Assembly (NCBI RefSeq): GCF_009826895.1
Contig: NZ_WUMV01000002.1
Span: 620,001-684,000 of the forward strand
From: Stappia sediminis
GTDB taxonomy: Bacteria; Pseudomonadota; Alphaproteobacteria; Rhizobiales; Stappiaceae
Length of the DNA stretch: 64,000 nt
Direction of reading: 5' to 3'
Shown here: piece after piece, positions 8,432-16,888 of the stretch
Position numbering within the stretch: the first letter of the stretch is position 1
Layout: each line of letters starts with the position of its first letter
Position numbers and translations under genes: made by a program
The notes under the pieces: generated by a model
Seen by the model: only the letters and a program-made list of their open reading frames with translations
Databases searched by the model: none
Told to the model about the DNA's origin: nothing

Positions 8432-10033
8432 TCACCGCTGCCGCTGGCGGTTTCTGAACGTCAATACGAAACAGGCCCCCGCGAAATTTCGATGCGCGTA
8501 CCGGATTGTCGCATCGTGGGATTTCAACAGCGCCCGAATGATGCCGAGACCCATGCCGGTTCCGCCGTGTTCCCGCCGGGTGGTGAAGAACAGATCGAAA
8601 ATCTGATCCTGATTACCCGGCGAAATTCCCTCGCCATCATCGACGATGGCAACGGTCAGCGCGTCATCCGATCCAGAGACCTCGAACGAAACCCTTGTGG
8701 CTCCATGTTGTGCGGCGTTGTCGACGAGATTCTCGATAACGATCTTTGCGTTTTCCGCGGAAAGAGGAAGAGTGCAATCGGACGTCCAGGTAAGGTCGAT
8801 TGTCTCGAAGCGAGGTTGAAGGTCTCTCAGGACCGCGGAAAGTTGGCTCGCTCCGCCAATATCGACGCTGTCGGCGCGGGCGAGCGCCCTTAATCGATCG
8901 AGAAGAAGCGAAGCGCGCTCGGTGTCTTGGAGAATGTTTTCCAGGAAAGCGGATCGTTCGGCAAGGCTGAGATCGTCGCCGCCATCCAGCAGCAATTCCG
9001 CGGCGCCTTGAATGGACGTCAGTGGCGATTTGAGTTCGTGCGTGACGTGATTTGCAAAGGTGTTGATGTAATCATTGCGCTCAAACAACTTCCGGGACAT
9101 GTCCAGCATACTGGTCGATAGCGCATGAACTTCCCGGCTGCCATGAGTGGTGAGCGGCTTGATGGCATCACGGTCGCCATCGCCGATCTTGAGCGATCGC
9201 TCCGTGAGCGCGCGGATTGGCCTTGAGATGGCGCGTGCGAAGATAAACCCGACCAGCAGTGTGGAGGCAAATACGAATGCTAGAAAACCCAGCACCGTCT
9301 GGCGTTTGAGATACATCTCTTTCAGGATGTTGCTGGGTGTCCGGGAGGCATAGACCACGCCTGCGACTTTACGGTCTATGATAATGGGAAGCGCGAGGAA
9401 GACCCTGACGGAGCTACCTCGGCTGATCGAGTAGATCGGCTGGGGATTCCGGATGACGCGCTCGCGCAAGACGCTCTTGTATCGCCCGCCAAGAGCGGCT
9501 TTGACCTCTTCGATATGGGAGAAGGACAAGCCAATGTCATTGCGCCCCGCGATAACGGTGCCGTTGAAATCCAGGATCCGAAAGCCGGCCAATGTCAGCT
9601 TTTGAGTGTCTTGAAGGACCGGATCGATCCAGTCCCCCAAGGCCTTGTAGACCGGATCGACGGTCATGGATGTTTCCCTGGCGTCCGGCCGTTCCGGAAG
9701 AACGGGAGTGTGGTTCAGATCCAGTTCCGGTTGCTGAGGCGACCAGGGATTGTCGTTCAGGTTTTCGTTGCCGGTGCGCCTTGACGAGGATTTTGGAGCT
9801 TCGGCCCATCTTTGAAATCCGTTGTCACCCAGTTCCAGGAGATGCTTTGAGGTAATGGCCGCGATTGCTGCCGATTGAGAGATCAGCTCGGCCTCCGTCG
9901 CCTGGATCAACTGGTTCTCATAGACCCGGAAAAACACGATGCCGGCCAGAGGCACGAGCAACATGATGGCGAGCACCAGCGCTACGATCATGCCCAGGGG
10001 CGGGCGCCATTTTTCGCCAAAGGTGCGAACCAT
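8432..10033 (-). CDS. Membrane sensor histidine kinase of the exosortase locus
   Basis: This 533-residue kinase has a transmembrane helix at about residues 14-36 and a periplasmic sensor region of about 200 residues with a late Cache-like segment (FRILDFNGTVIAG, ALPIIIDRKVAGVVY). A second helix at about 246-266 is followed by a HAMP linker at about 267-320. The phospho-acceptor is His332 in the dimerisation motif FANHVTHELKSPLTS. The ATPase domain shows an N box (NLVDNAAQHG, about 435-444), a G1 box DDGEG at 465-469 and a G2 box GGTGMGLG at 490-497. It is the last gene of the operon, 21 bp after the response regulator. The layout resembles CreC- and ChvG-type kinases. Its input signal is unknown; the surface protein of the same operon is an obvious candidate. 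Confidence 0.88.
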   Translation of the reverse strand: MVRTFGEKWRPPLGMIVALVLAIMLLVPLAGIVFFRVYENQLIQATEAELISQSAAIAAITSKHLLELGDNGFQRWAEAPKSSSRRTGNENLNDNPWSPQQPELDLNHTPVLPERPDARETSMTVDPVYKALGDWIDPVLQDTQKLTLAGFRILDFNGTVIAGRNDIGLSFSHIEEVKAALGGRYKSVLRERVIRNPQPIYSISRGSSVRVFLALPIIIDRKVAGVVYASRTPSNILKEMYLKRQTVLGFLAFVFASTLLVGFIFARAISRPIRALTERSLKIGDGDRDAIKPLTTHGSREVHALSTSMLDMSRKLFERNDYINTFANHVTHELKSPLTSIQGAAELLLDGGDDLSLAERSAFLENILQDTERASLLLDRLRALARADSVDIGGASQLSAVLRDLQPRFETIDLTWTSDCTLPLSAENAKIVIENLVDNAAQHGATRVSFEVSGSDDALTVAIVDDGEGISPGNQDQIFDLFFTTRREHGGTGMGLGIIRALLKSHDATIRYAHRNFAGACFVLTFRNRQRQR

Positions 10034-10054
10034 CCGACGGGGTGCCTCTCGGCT

Positions 10055-10828
10055 CTATTGATCCGTGCGGGAACGGCAGGCTCCAAGACGGAAGCCGACG
10101 CCGTGAACGGTCTCGATTGCTTCAAAGCAGCCTGCGGTCCCCAGCTTGCCCCGGACATTGCGGATATGGCTGTCTATGGTCCGGTCGGAAACATGGACGT
10201 TGTTCTTGTATGCGCCTTGCAGGATTTGCCCACGGGTAAACACCATCTTCGGACGAGTGAGGAAGATCGCCAGAATATCGAACTCGATGGCCGTGAGAGA
10301 AACGCGCAATCCATCCACCATCACAATGCGGCCGGTCCTTTCAAGTTCGAGGCTGCCATGTCGCAAAACGGGTTCTTCGGACGGATCGTTTGAAGGGGGG
10401 CGGGTGCCGTACCGCTTGAGTATGACGCCGACCCGCGCAATCAATTCTCGCGGACTGAATGGTTTGGTGACGTAGTCGTCGGCGCCGAGTTCAAGGCCGA
10501 TGATGCGGTCGACTTCATCGTCGCGCGCGGAGAGAAACAGGATCGGCACTTCGGATGTCTTGCGTATCTGGCGGCAAACATCAAGGCCGTCCATCTCGGG
10601 CAAACCAACGTCGAGCACGATCAGTGCGGGATTGCATTCACCGACTTTGCGGATTGCCTCCTGGCCGTCCGTTGCGGTTTCGAATGGATAAAACGCCTTT
10701 TTCAATGCAAAGCAAATCACGTCGCGGATATGCGGATCATCGTCGACGACAAGGATGGTCTTGTTCTGCAAATGGAGTGGCCCCGAATTAAGTTCGTTCT
10801 TTTGGTTTGATAGCAAATTTTCCGGCAA
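10055..10828 (-). CDS. OmpR/PhoB-type response regulator of the exosortase locus
   Basis: The 257-residue protein has an N-terminal receiver domain with the acidic pair in VVDDDPHIRD near residue 30, phospho-acceptor Asp73 in VLDVGLPEMDGL and the conserved Lys122 in TKPFSPREL. A C-terminal winged-helix DNA-binding domain covers about residues 155-250 (SLTAIEFDILAIFLTRP, DRTIDSHIRNVRGKLG). The first available in-frame start is TTG at 10828; no ATG lies upstream of the receiver domain, so a non-ATG start seems real, and a slightly later TTG remains possible. It lies 63 bp after the substrate gene and 21 bp before the kinase gene. Confidence 0.88.
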   Translation of the reverse strand: MPENLLSNQKNELNSGPLHLQNKTILVVDDDPHIRDVICFALKKAFYPFETATDGQEAIRKVGECNPALIVLDVGLPEMDGLDVCRQIRKTSEVPILFLSARDDEVDRIIGLELGADDYVTKPFSPRELIARVGVILKRYGTRPPSNDPSEEPVLRHGSLELERTGRIVMVDGLRVSLTAIEFDILAIFLTRPKMVFTRGQILQGAYKNNVHVSDRTIDSHIRNVRGKLGTAGCFEAIETVHGVGFRLGACRSRTDQ

Positions 10829-10891
10829 CCCTGCATCAATCGTGCAACCAAGGCTGCCGGAGGTACTTTTTCATCAATACCGGAACGGATT

Positions 10892-13132
10892 CTAGTCTTC
10901 CAACCACCAGCCGTCGCGTGTGAGACTTCGCGGTAAAGACGTATCAAGCTTCCCTGTGTTGCGACGCTGCGAAGCTGCAAGTTTCGGCCGGGAGATGAGA
11001 TTACGCATTGCACGATGCAGGCGGCGGCGGAAACGGGCGGCGACAGCCAATAATATCAGCATTACGCCCAGAATACCTTCAGGCTCGGGAGCGGAACTGC
11101 CACTGAGGTTCAGGGATGGATATGCGTTTCTGGAAACGCCCGATACCTGCGGCAAGGGAACGCTCGCTGCTTTAACGGATGCCGGTTCGCTATTCACGAT
11201 ATTTTCGGAGACTGCGACAAAGGAGGTGAACCGAGATTGCAGCGAATATGTTAGCGCCAGTTGCGTGATTTCCTGCTTGATACGGTCGTCTTTGCTGCCT
11301 CCAATCGTATACTGACGGTTCTTGTCGAAGATCATCTCGCGCGCCCAGTTCAATGGCAGCGGATTGGCGACTTGTCCGGCTTCCTTGCCTTCGCTCTTCA
11401 GGTCTACCGCAAGCGGCAATTGGGCTTTGCGACCGTTGATGAGGCCATTGATATAGATCTTGTGCTTACCTCCTTTGGAGTATCGGCCTAGAACGCGCAC
11501 GGCTCTACCTTCAAACAGATCCGGAATTGCCGAAGGTGTCTGGTCTTTGACCGCTAGGTTGGCCCAGTCGATCGAAATGTCGGTAAGCAAGGGGGTTTCA
11601 AGGTTCGCGGCAAAGCTTTCCGCAGCCTCGTGAGTGCTTTCTCCGATCTCTACGTAACGAGCGTATCCGCGACCTTCCCGGGCCATGGCGTCCAGCAGAA
11701 ACCTGTTCACGCTGTTGCCGATACCAAAGGCATAAATCCGTGCGTGGCCGATCCGGCGCGAAATGGTGGCAATCACGTCGCGCTCGTCACCGATATACCC
11801 ATCCGTCAGAAAGACGACGATCCTTGTCGTGTTTGCGGGCTGGATAGTGTCGAATGCCGCATTGATGGCTCGATTTATTTCGGTGCCGCCTTTCGCACTC
11901 AATCCGGACACGTAGTCAAGAGCCGCCCGCTTGTTGGCTTCAGTTGCCAGGACGGCATCCCCGGCGAATTGGGAAGTGTTGTTCGAAAACCGTAATATCC
12001 GGAAGTAGTCGTCTGGGCGCAGTTCCTTGAGGGCCGTGCGCATGAAGGTCTTGGTGGTTTCCACGGGCTTTCCGGACATGGAGCCGGAGGTGTCCAGCAC
12101 GAACACGAGCTCGCGGCGGGCGATCATCTCATCGGCCGGCAGCGACGGGGGCTCGATCAACAAGGAATAATAACCCCCGCGTCCGGCTGCGAAATGGGAC
12201 GACAGACCTGCGGAAATATGGTGCTCCGCCGAAAGTTCGTACCTTAGAACCAGATCCCGATTGTCGATGGCACGGCCTGCCTTGAAGCGTGCGGATTTAC
12301 TGGCATCATTGCCAGAAATCGCGAGATCATGCGTGTCGCTCCATAACCGGGAAATGGGGACGGGAGCGTTCAGGGACAAATTGAGCCCAACGCGGTGAGC
12401 GTCGATGCCAGCCGGCGCGTCCTGGCCGATAACCTCCGGATAGGCCGGCAGTTTGTCGATTTTCCAGCCGTCGGCTACCGAGGCATGGACCGGATTGTTA
12501 GCCTCCGGTGCGAATTCATCTCCGGGCGCTGGGTGTTTTGTTGCCGCCGATGAAGTTGGGGCATGAACGGCAGCCTTCTCGTAGCGCGGGCCAACGACTA
12601 TCGGCACGACCAGTTCGTAGGCGCCGTCGATTTTTGGTACGGTTTGTACGTATTCGATCGTGATCTTGACCGGCCGCCCCGGCATCAGGTGGGCCACTTT
12701 CTGGGTAAACATATTGGGCCGATGCTGTGTCAGCAGTGACGCGGCTTTTCCTTCGGCCTTTGCTTTCCTGAAAGTCGCTTCGGCTTTCTCCTTCAGCTGA
12801 ATTTGCGCCACGATTGTCGTCCCATCGAACTCCATGCGCATGGCATGTACGGCGGCTTTTTGGTTCAGGGGGAACAAATACGTCCCGTGAAGCGGCTGCG
12901 ATGTCGGGTTCAGGAAGCTCTGCGTCAGTGCGACATGCGCAGCGTCTCCTTCGATGTCGATGTCATAGTCGGCCTCTAGAAGGGGAAGCTGGATTTTCTC
13001 GCCGTCAATTTCGGCAACGACGGTCCCGGAAAGTCCGGCCGGGTCGGGTGTGGCAGCCTCCGACAAGTCAGGGAAGGACAGCAAAACGATATTCGCAAAG
13101 ATGAGGCCTAAAATGAATTTCATGACATTCAT
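10892..13132 (-). CDS. VIT and von Willebrand A domain surface protein with PEP-CTERM-like sorting signal
   Basis: This 746-residue protein has a signal peptide (about 1-26) and a VIT (vault/inter-alpha-trypsin) domain at about 35-165. A von Willebrand A domain covers about 340-510 with an intact metal site: DTSGSMSG at 347-354, GGTEIN at 415-420 and TDGYIGD at 444-450. Near the C-terminus stands a three-part sorting signal: APEPEG (681-686), a 14-residue hydrophobic stretch (687-700) and the basic cluster RFRRR. Unlike ordinary PEP-CTERM proteins, a further 42 residues follow. VIT/VWA proteins are the known sole targets of dedicated sortase systems in marine proteobacteria. Here the processing enzyme encoded next door is an exosortase. 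The start overlaps the exosortase stop (ATGA), giving coupled translation. Confidence 0.86.
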   Translation of the reverse strand: MNVMKFILGLIFANIVLLSFPDLSEAATPDPAGLSGTVVAEIDGEKIQLPLLEADYDIDIEGDAAHVALTQSFLNPTSQPLHGTYLFPLNQKAAVHAMRMEFDGTTIVAQIQLKEKAEATFRKAKAEGKAASLLTQHRPNMFTQKVAHLMPGRPVKITIEYVQTVPKIDGAYELVVPIVVGPRYEKAAVHAPTSSAATKHPAPGDEFAPEANNPVHASVADGWKIDKLPAYPEVIGQDAPAGIDAHRVGLNLSLNAPVPISRLWSDTHDLAISGNDASKSARFKAGRAIDNRDLVLRYELSAEHHISAGLSSHFAAGRGGYYSLLIEPPSLPADEMIARRELVFVLDTSGSMSGKPVETTKTFMRTALKELRPDDYFRILRFSNNTSQFAGDAVLATEANKRAALDYVSGLSAKGGTEINRAINAAFDTIQPANTTRIVVFLTDGYIGDERDVIATISRRIGHARIYAFGIGNSVNRFLLDAMAREGRGYARYVEIGESTHEAAESFAANLETPLLTDISIDWANLAVKDQTPSAIPDLFEGRAVRVLGRYSKGGKHKIYINGLINGRKAQLPLAVDLKSEGKEAGQVANPLPLNWAREMIFDKNRQYTIGGSKDDRIKQEITQLALTYSLQSRFTSFVAVSENIVNSEPASVKAASVPLPQVSGVSRNAYPSLNLSGSSAPEPEGILGVMLILLAVAARFRRRLHRAMRNLISRPKLAASQRRNTGKLDTSLPRSLTRDGWWLED

Positions 13133-14601
13133 CCTTCTTCGGAGCGATTTTTTGTAAGGTCGAGGGCCGCGATAACGGCGCTTTCGAAGGCGGTTTGTTG
13201 GTGAGCCTCAATATTCCAGGGCGTAATGCGCTGGATGCTTGTCCAGGTGGTGTGAGGTTTTTGCATCCACAGCCAGATCGCCTGGGCGATGTTGTGGGTC
13301 GTATTGCCATCGCTGGAGGTGAAGGTGACCGCGACCCGCCAGGCCTTTCCTGCTTCTGAAGTCGCGCGGTAGAGCGCTGTGGGCAATGGTGAGAACCGTG
13401 TGCCAAGGAACTCGACCCGGTAGCCGAGGCCTCTGAGACAATCTTCAGGCGAGTGGAGATGGCGAAGCGGAGAGCTTGTGTGGACGAGTGTCAATGCCAA
13501 CTCGCCGTAACGCCGCTTTTGGGCGTGTCCGCCATATTGTGCGAAGTAGGAACGCTCGATCGGCAGCAGGTCTTCATCTTGTCCGAATTCGCCATTGAGC
13601 GAGAAAGGCAATGGAGGCGGAGAAATAGCTTTGGAAACGTCCATTGCCCGATGCGGCAGTTTCACGATGAGAAACGCGAAAGCGAGGAACGTGAGGGCGA
13701 TAAGATTGCGAAGCGTTACGGATGCCGGTAGCCGGATCATGGCTGGCTCAGCCGGGCGTCGGTGAGCCGCGCTCGGTTTGTAAAACATCAGAACGGGAGC
13801 CATGGACAAGGCGAGCGTCGTATAGCCTATGAGGTCGTGCAACGGCTCCGACATGACGCTTATGCCGTTCAGACGGTCTTCAAACGCGATGCCGGCGGCC
13901 AGCAAGCTGATGCGAAAGGAGTTGCCGAAGATGCTCAGGCAGAAGGCAATTCCAACCCAGATGGATGCGATAATCAGACGAGGGCGGTAGAGTGCGTTCA
14001 GGATCGTCAGCAAAGCGATCGCCAGCATCAGGCCGTTCGTCCCGGAACAGGGCAGATCGACCAACACATCTTGTCCGGAAAGGCGTAGCCGGACGCCCTC
14101 GCAGGCCATGTCGTCGAAAAACGTTCCAAGCAATTTGCAGGAAATTCGTGCGGAAATTTCCTGCAGGGGATAACCGATCAAGCGTTGCACAATGCGCTCG
14201 ACCGGAAGCGTGAACACGAAGAGAACGGCTAGCCAGAAAGGTGAAACAGGACGGGCTCTTTCATCGGTACGCAGTAAAGCGGCCAAGGCAAATACATCGA
14301 GCGCGAGCGCGAAGCCTCCGACGACATTGATCGCAAGGGCCTGGCTTGTCAGGCGAATGAATGCGGATGCTGACAGAAGCAGCAGTGCCCGCTGCCTGCT
14401 CCGGGAAGGAGCCTGCCGGAGGGGGCTCGTCAGCGACCAGACCAGAAGCGCGGCGATAGGGACAAGGTAAAGGGTGCCTGAGGATGAATAGGATGGATCG
14501 AGCCAGCTACCCATAAGCCAGGCGAGCGGAGCATATGCCAGGATCGCGGAGGCGAGGGCGAATCCCAACATCGCTGGGTCGTATGCAAGCAAGCGGTTCA
14601 T
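13129..14601 (-). CDS. Exosortase with fused EpsI-like C-terminal domain
   Basis: The first 275 residues form a multi-helix membrane domain with the exosortase catalytic triad: Cys185 in VDLPCSGTNG, Arg230 in GNSFRISLL and His255 in SEPLHDLIGY. After another membrane helix at about 298-314 comes an extracytoplasmic domain of about 170 residues of the EpsI (DUF3485) type, with its typical motif HSPEDCLRGLGY at 383-394. Exosortases recognise a short C-terminal motif, cleave the target and probably join it to a surface anchor. Fused EpsI domains are known in some exosortase subtypes. I believe this matches the subtype called exosortase T in databases, but could not check. It heads the four-gene operon and its stop overlaps the substrate gene by 4 bp, so a single dedicated substrate is likely. 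Confidence 0.85.
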   Translation of the reverse strand: MNRLLAYDPAMLGFALASAILAYAPLAWLMGSWLDPSYSSSGTLYLVPIAALLVWSLTSPLRQAPSRSRQRALLLLSASAFIRLTSQALAINVVGGFALALDVFALAALLRTDERARPVSPFWLAVLFVFTLPVERIVQRLIGYPLQEISARISCKLLGTFFDDMACEGVRLRLSGQDVLVDLPCSGTNGLMLAIALLTILNALYRPRLIIASIWVGIAFCLSIFGNSFRISLLAAGIAFEDRLNGISVMSEPLHDLIGYTTLALSMAPVLMFYKPSAAHRRPAEPAMIRLPASVTLRNLIALTFLAFAFLIVKLPHRAMDVSKAISPPPLPFSLNGEFGQDEDLLPIERSYFAQYGGHAQKRRYGELALTLVHTSSPLRHLHSPEDCLRGLGYRVEFLGTRFSPLPTALYRATSEAGKAWRVAVTFTSSDGNTTHNIAQAIWLWMQKPHTTWTSIQRITPWNIEAHQQTAFESAVIAALDLTKNRSEEG

Positions 14602-14706
14602 TGAACCACTTGTGCATGGTCCGTGCGCAGTGGGCGGGGAGGATTCTTGCAGATTTTGCGTAATTACTCAGCAAAGTTTGCGGGGACCGACGGCGCCTCA
14701 AAGCGC

Positions 14707-14750
14707 CAAACAAAAAACGTCCGGCGGGTGAGGTGATCTTTTGCGATCAC
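14707..14750 (-). terminator. Decayed terminator-like hairpin region
   Basis: Read on the minus strand, a 6-bp perfect stem (GTGATC and its complement around an A-rich loop) is followed by a CCTCACCCGCCGG segment and a run of six T. The sequence resembles the terminators at 580-612 and 16771-16807 but one arm of their stem is degraded. It lies at the 3' end of the broken cyclase gene and upstream of the exosortase operon. Confidence 0.35.
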
Positions 14751-15419
14751 AATGGTCAAGCAATGACGCCATGCGCTCATCTTTCGGGGCGCATCAGGCG
14801 GCCGGCAACGTTTACGGTGTCCACAGCACCGCATATTCGAGCCTTTACTCATGGCCAATGTCGCCGACGACAACTTCGCCATAGTGAAGACCAATACCGA
14901 TTTTGACTGGAAAGTCGCCACGAGCGCAGCGTTCTTCGTTCCGGTGATCGATTCCCCGATCACGGCCGAGGCGCAGGTAAGTGCGCTCGGATCGTCGCCG
15001 GGCGTCACCGGATGGCCTGCACGGGGCTCGCTCCGGAATCCATCGCCGTGCGGGAGTTTTCGATTTTGGTGTCGGGAAGGCCCAGGACCCACAAAACGCC
15101 GACACTCCAGGCTGCCGCAACAACAGTTGCCGTCCAGATGACAACGCCTGGAGAGTAGCTGAATGCCATGCTTGTAAGGAAGATGCCCAGCGGCAGGAAA
15201 TGGAGGAAGCGAAGTTTGAGTTGAGGAGTCCAGCCCTCGACAAAGAATGGCGCCGGTCCGATCAGTAGATAGGCGAGAAGCGCGGCGTCGAAGACCACGA
15301 ACAGGGCCACGTTCCATTTGCCGCCGATGCCGCGACGAACAAGCCGGTAGGATATGGCGCTCAAAACGGCAAGAGCGAAGATCACGGCGAGATAGACGCT
15401 CGTTCAGGTGGGGATGCAA
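14745..15419 (-). pseudogene. Broken class III adenylate/guanylate cyclase gene
   Basis: Pieces of a membrane-bound class III cyclase are spread over three frames. A frame at 15385-15005 encodes membrane helices (FLPLGIFLTSMAFSYSPG and neighbours). A second frame reads VKIGIGLHYGEVVVGDIGHE near 14900-14845, the classic cyclase core. After a shift the sequence RLEYAVL and then, in another frame, DTVNVAGRLM follow, completing the conserved LEYxVxGDxVNxAxRL signature. Most of the region between the membrane part and the core is missing. At least three frameshifts make this a non-functional remnant. Confidence 0.72.
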
Positions 15420-15622
15420 GACCTCACGGATCCTCGCCCTTGAAAAGCGCGCGGAATGGGTCGCTCATTCCGTCTCCGGTTCCTGACTGTTTCGGAAATT
15501 CGCTGCCGACTGCACGCCGAACGCGGTGGATGACGAAAGCCGTTCCCAGGCCGCATATGATTTCACGCTCACACGCGACAACATGAAATAGTCGAAGGCC
15601 TTTTGGCCCGGCAAACGAGCGG
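15420..15622. other. Intergenic remnant, no gene recognised
   Basis: This stretch lies between the cyclase remnant and the cupin gene. Short minus-strand frames exist but none resembles a known domain. It is probably decayed sequence of the same degenerate zone. Confidence 0.35.
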
Positions 15623-16018
15623 TTAGCCGCTGTAGTCTTCGTCCGAGACCTTCTCCATCCAGGTGACAGCCGAACCATCGATGCTTTCCTGAATGGCGAT
15701 GTGGCTCATGGCCGTTTCCGGCGACGCGCCGTGCCAGTGTTTTTCGCCGGCCGGAAACCATACGATATCGCCTTGCGAAATCTCTTCCACGGGGCTGCCC
15801 TCACGCTGGACCCTGCCTCGACCGAAGGTAACGATCAACGTCTGGCCGGCCGGGTGGGTGTGCCAGGCCGTCCGTGCCCCTGGTTCGAAGGTGACATGGG
15901 CTCCAACGGTCCGGCCTGGCTCCTCGGCGGCGAACAGCGGATCGATGCGCACGGTGCCCGTGAACCATTCCTGTGGGCCCTGGTTGGATGGAGCGGTGCC
16001 GGAACGAGTTATCTTCAT
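15623..16018 (-). CDS. Small cupin-domain protein
   Basis: This 131-residue protein is a single cupin barrel. Cupin motif 1 is seen in [20 protein letters not shown] with two metal-ligand histidines, and motif 2 in [19 protein letters not shown]. It resembles the stand-alone cupins often paired with carboxymuconolactone decarboxylase-like proteins, some of which act as manganese-dependent hydroxynitrile lyases; its substrate is unknown. The frame is intact although both flanks are decayed. Its ATG overlaps the stop of the upstream reductase fragment by 4 bp, a remnant of a former operon. Confidence 0.82.
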   Translation of the reverse strand: MKITRSGTAPSNQGPQEWFTGTVRIDPLFAAEEPGRTVGAHVTFEPGARTAWHTHPAGQTLIVTFGRGRVQREGSPVEEISQGDIVWFPAGEKHWHGASPETAMSHIAIQESIDGSAVTWMEKVSDEDYSG

Positions 16019-16239
16019 GACTTACTCCCTTTTACTTGATGCGCGGCCAGCGATGATCCGCTCGATGTCTCGAAACGATAGATGAGCGCCGGGCTACTGG
16101 ACTGGCGATAAGCCAGCTCCGGGGTGACAATCGCGACGGGCTCGATGAAACGCGCCGTACGAAGCGGACCGGCTTCAAGCGGCTCAAAACCGATCTCACG
16201 AATGCGACCTCCGGCAACGGCTTTCGCGCCCGCGTTCAC
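16015..16239 (-). pseudogene. C-terminal fragment of an F420/NADP-type Rossmann oxidoreductase
   Basis: Only the C-terminal 70 or so residues are present. The segment GFEPLEAGPLRTARFIEP followed by ELAYRQ resembles the end of bacterial NADPH-dependent F420-reductase-like proteins, where a GFxxxxxGPLxxARxxEP pattern is common. There is no Rossmann glycine motif and the upstream frame is disrupted. The fragment ends in a 4-bp overlap with the intact cupin gene, which suggests that the two once formed an operon. The family call is moderate. Confidence 0.5.
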
Positions 16240-16289
16240 TGGGCTCGTTTCCGGCCGCCGCGCTTGCGGACCGTGAGACGCTCGGCAGA

Positions 16290-16469
16290 GCCGCTAGACC
16301 TTCAGCCGCTTGGCATCCGTCAGTTCCATGCCTCCATACTTCTTACATCAGGTATGGAATCTCGCATCCGAGATGCCGTACTTGCGGCACAACATGGAAG
16401 ACGACATACCCGCCTGATGCTCCTTCAAAATGCCGATATCTGTTCTTCCGGGAAATGTGATCCTTTCAT
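16290..16469 (-). pseudogene. IS3-family transposase orfA remnant
   Basis: Read on the minus strand from 16469, pieces of a typical IS3-type OrfA helix-turn-helix protein appear in shifting frames: KGSHFPEEQI, then LKEHQAGMSS, LCRKYGISDARF, and KYGGMELTDAKRLK. These match the well-known pattern of IS3-type OrfA start regions (KxSxFxEEQIxxxLKExxAG, CRKHGIS). At least two frameshifts are needed and orfB is absent, so it cannot transpose. Confidence 0.75.
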
Positions 16470-16770
16470 CGCCCATCTCCTCATTTATGGAACAGGCTAA
16501 CCCAAAAACGAGGATCGTTCAGGGCATCTGGTCAGATTGCTTGCGCGGCTCGGCGACTGCCACGTACCCCTTCGTACGGTTGCTATTGGGCAGTATTTCT
16601 GTGGGATTAAGCGTCCAACTGGGGGGCGCAAAACGGCCGTTTATTGAAACACACTCCACGTCAGCTTGGGCCGCATGCGGACGCGTCATCGTCTCCCCAT
16701 GACAGCGCAAGTTCCCAAATCAATGCGTCCGTTCGCCCCGTCGTCGGCTCGCAAGTATACCTGAGAGCGC
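16470..16770. other. Gene-free decayed stretch
   Basis: About 300 bp with no recognisable gene between the insertion-sequence remnant and the nrdJ terminator. Short frames on both strands show no family resemblance. It may hold further insertion-sequence debris. Confidence 0.4.
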
Positions 16771-16807
16771 CAAACGAAAAATCGCCCCACCCGGAGGGTG
16801 AGGCGAT
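16771..16807 (-). terminator. Rho-independent terminator of nrdJ
   Basis: Bases 16782-16792 and 16796-16806 form an 11-bp stem with one imperfect pair and a three-base loop. On the minus strand it is followed by TTTTTCGTTT. It lies about 80 bp past the nrdJ stop and is nearly identical to the hairpin at 580-612. Confidence 0.8.
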
Positions 16808-16888
16808 CTGATGCTTTCACTGCGGTCGAACTATGGGTTCCTGTGCCCATACTCCGTGATCGTTTTCATCACCGGCAAAGAACCCGGA

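Noticed and set aside
7707-8435. 242-codon minus-strand frame whose GTG overlaps the histidine kinase stop
   Set aside because: About 540 of its 729 bases are antisense to the regulator gene, and no domain is seen. The 4-bp overlap is tempting, but only the first 60 codons lie outside the regulator.
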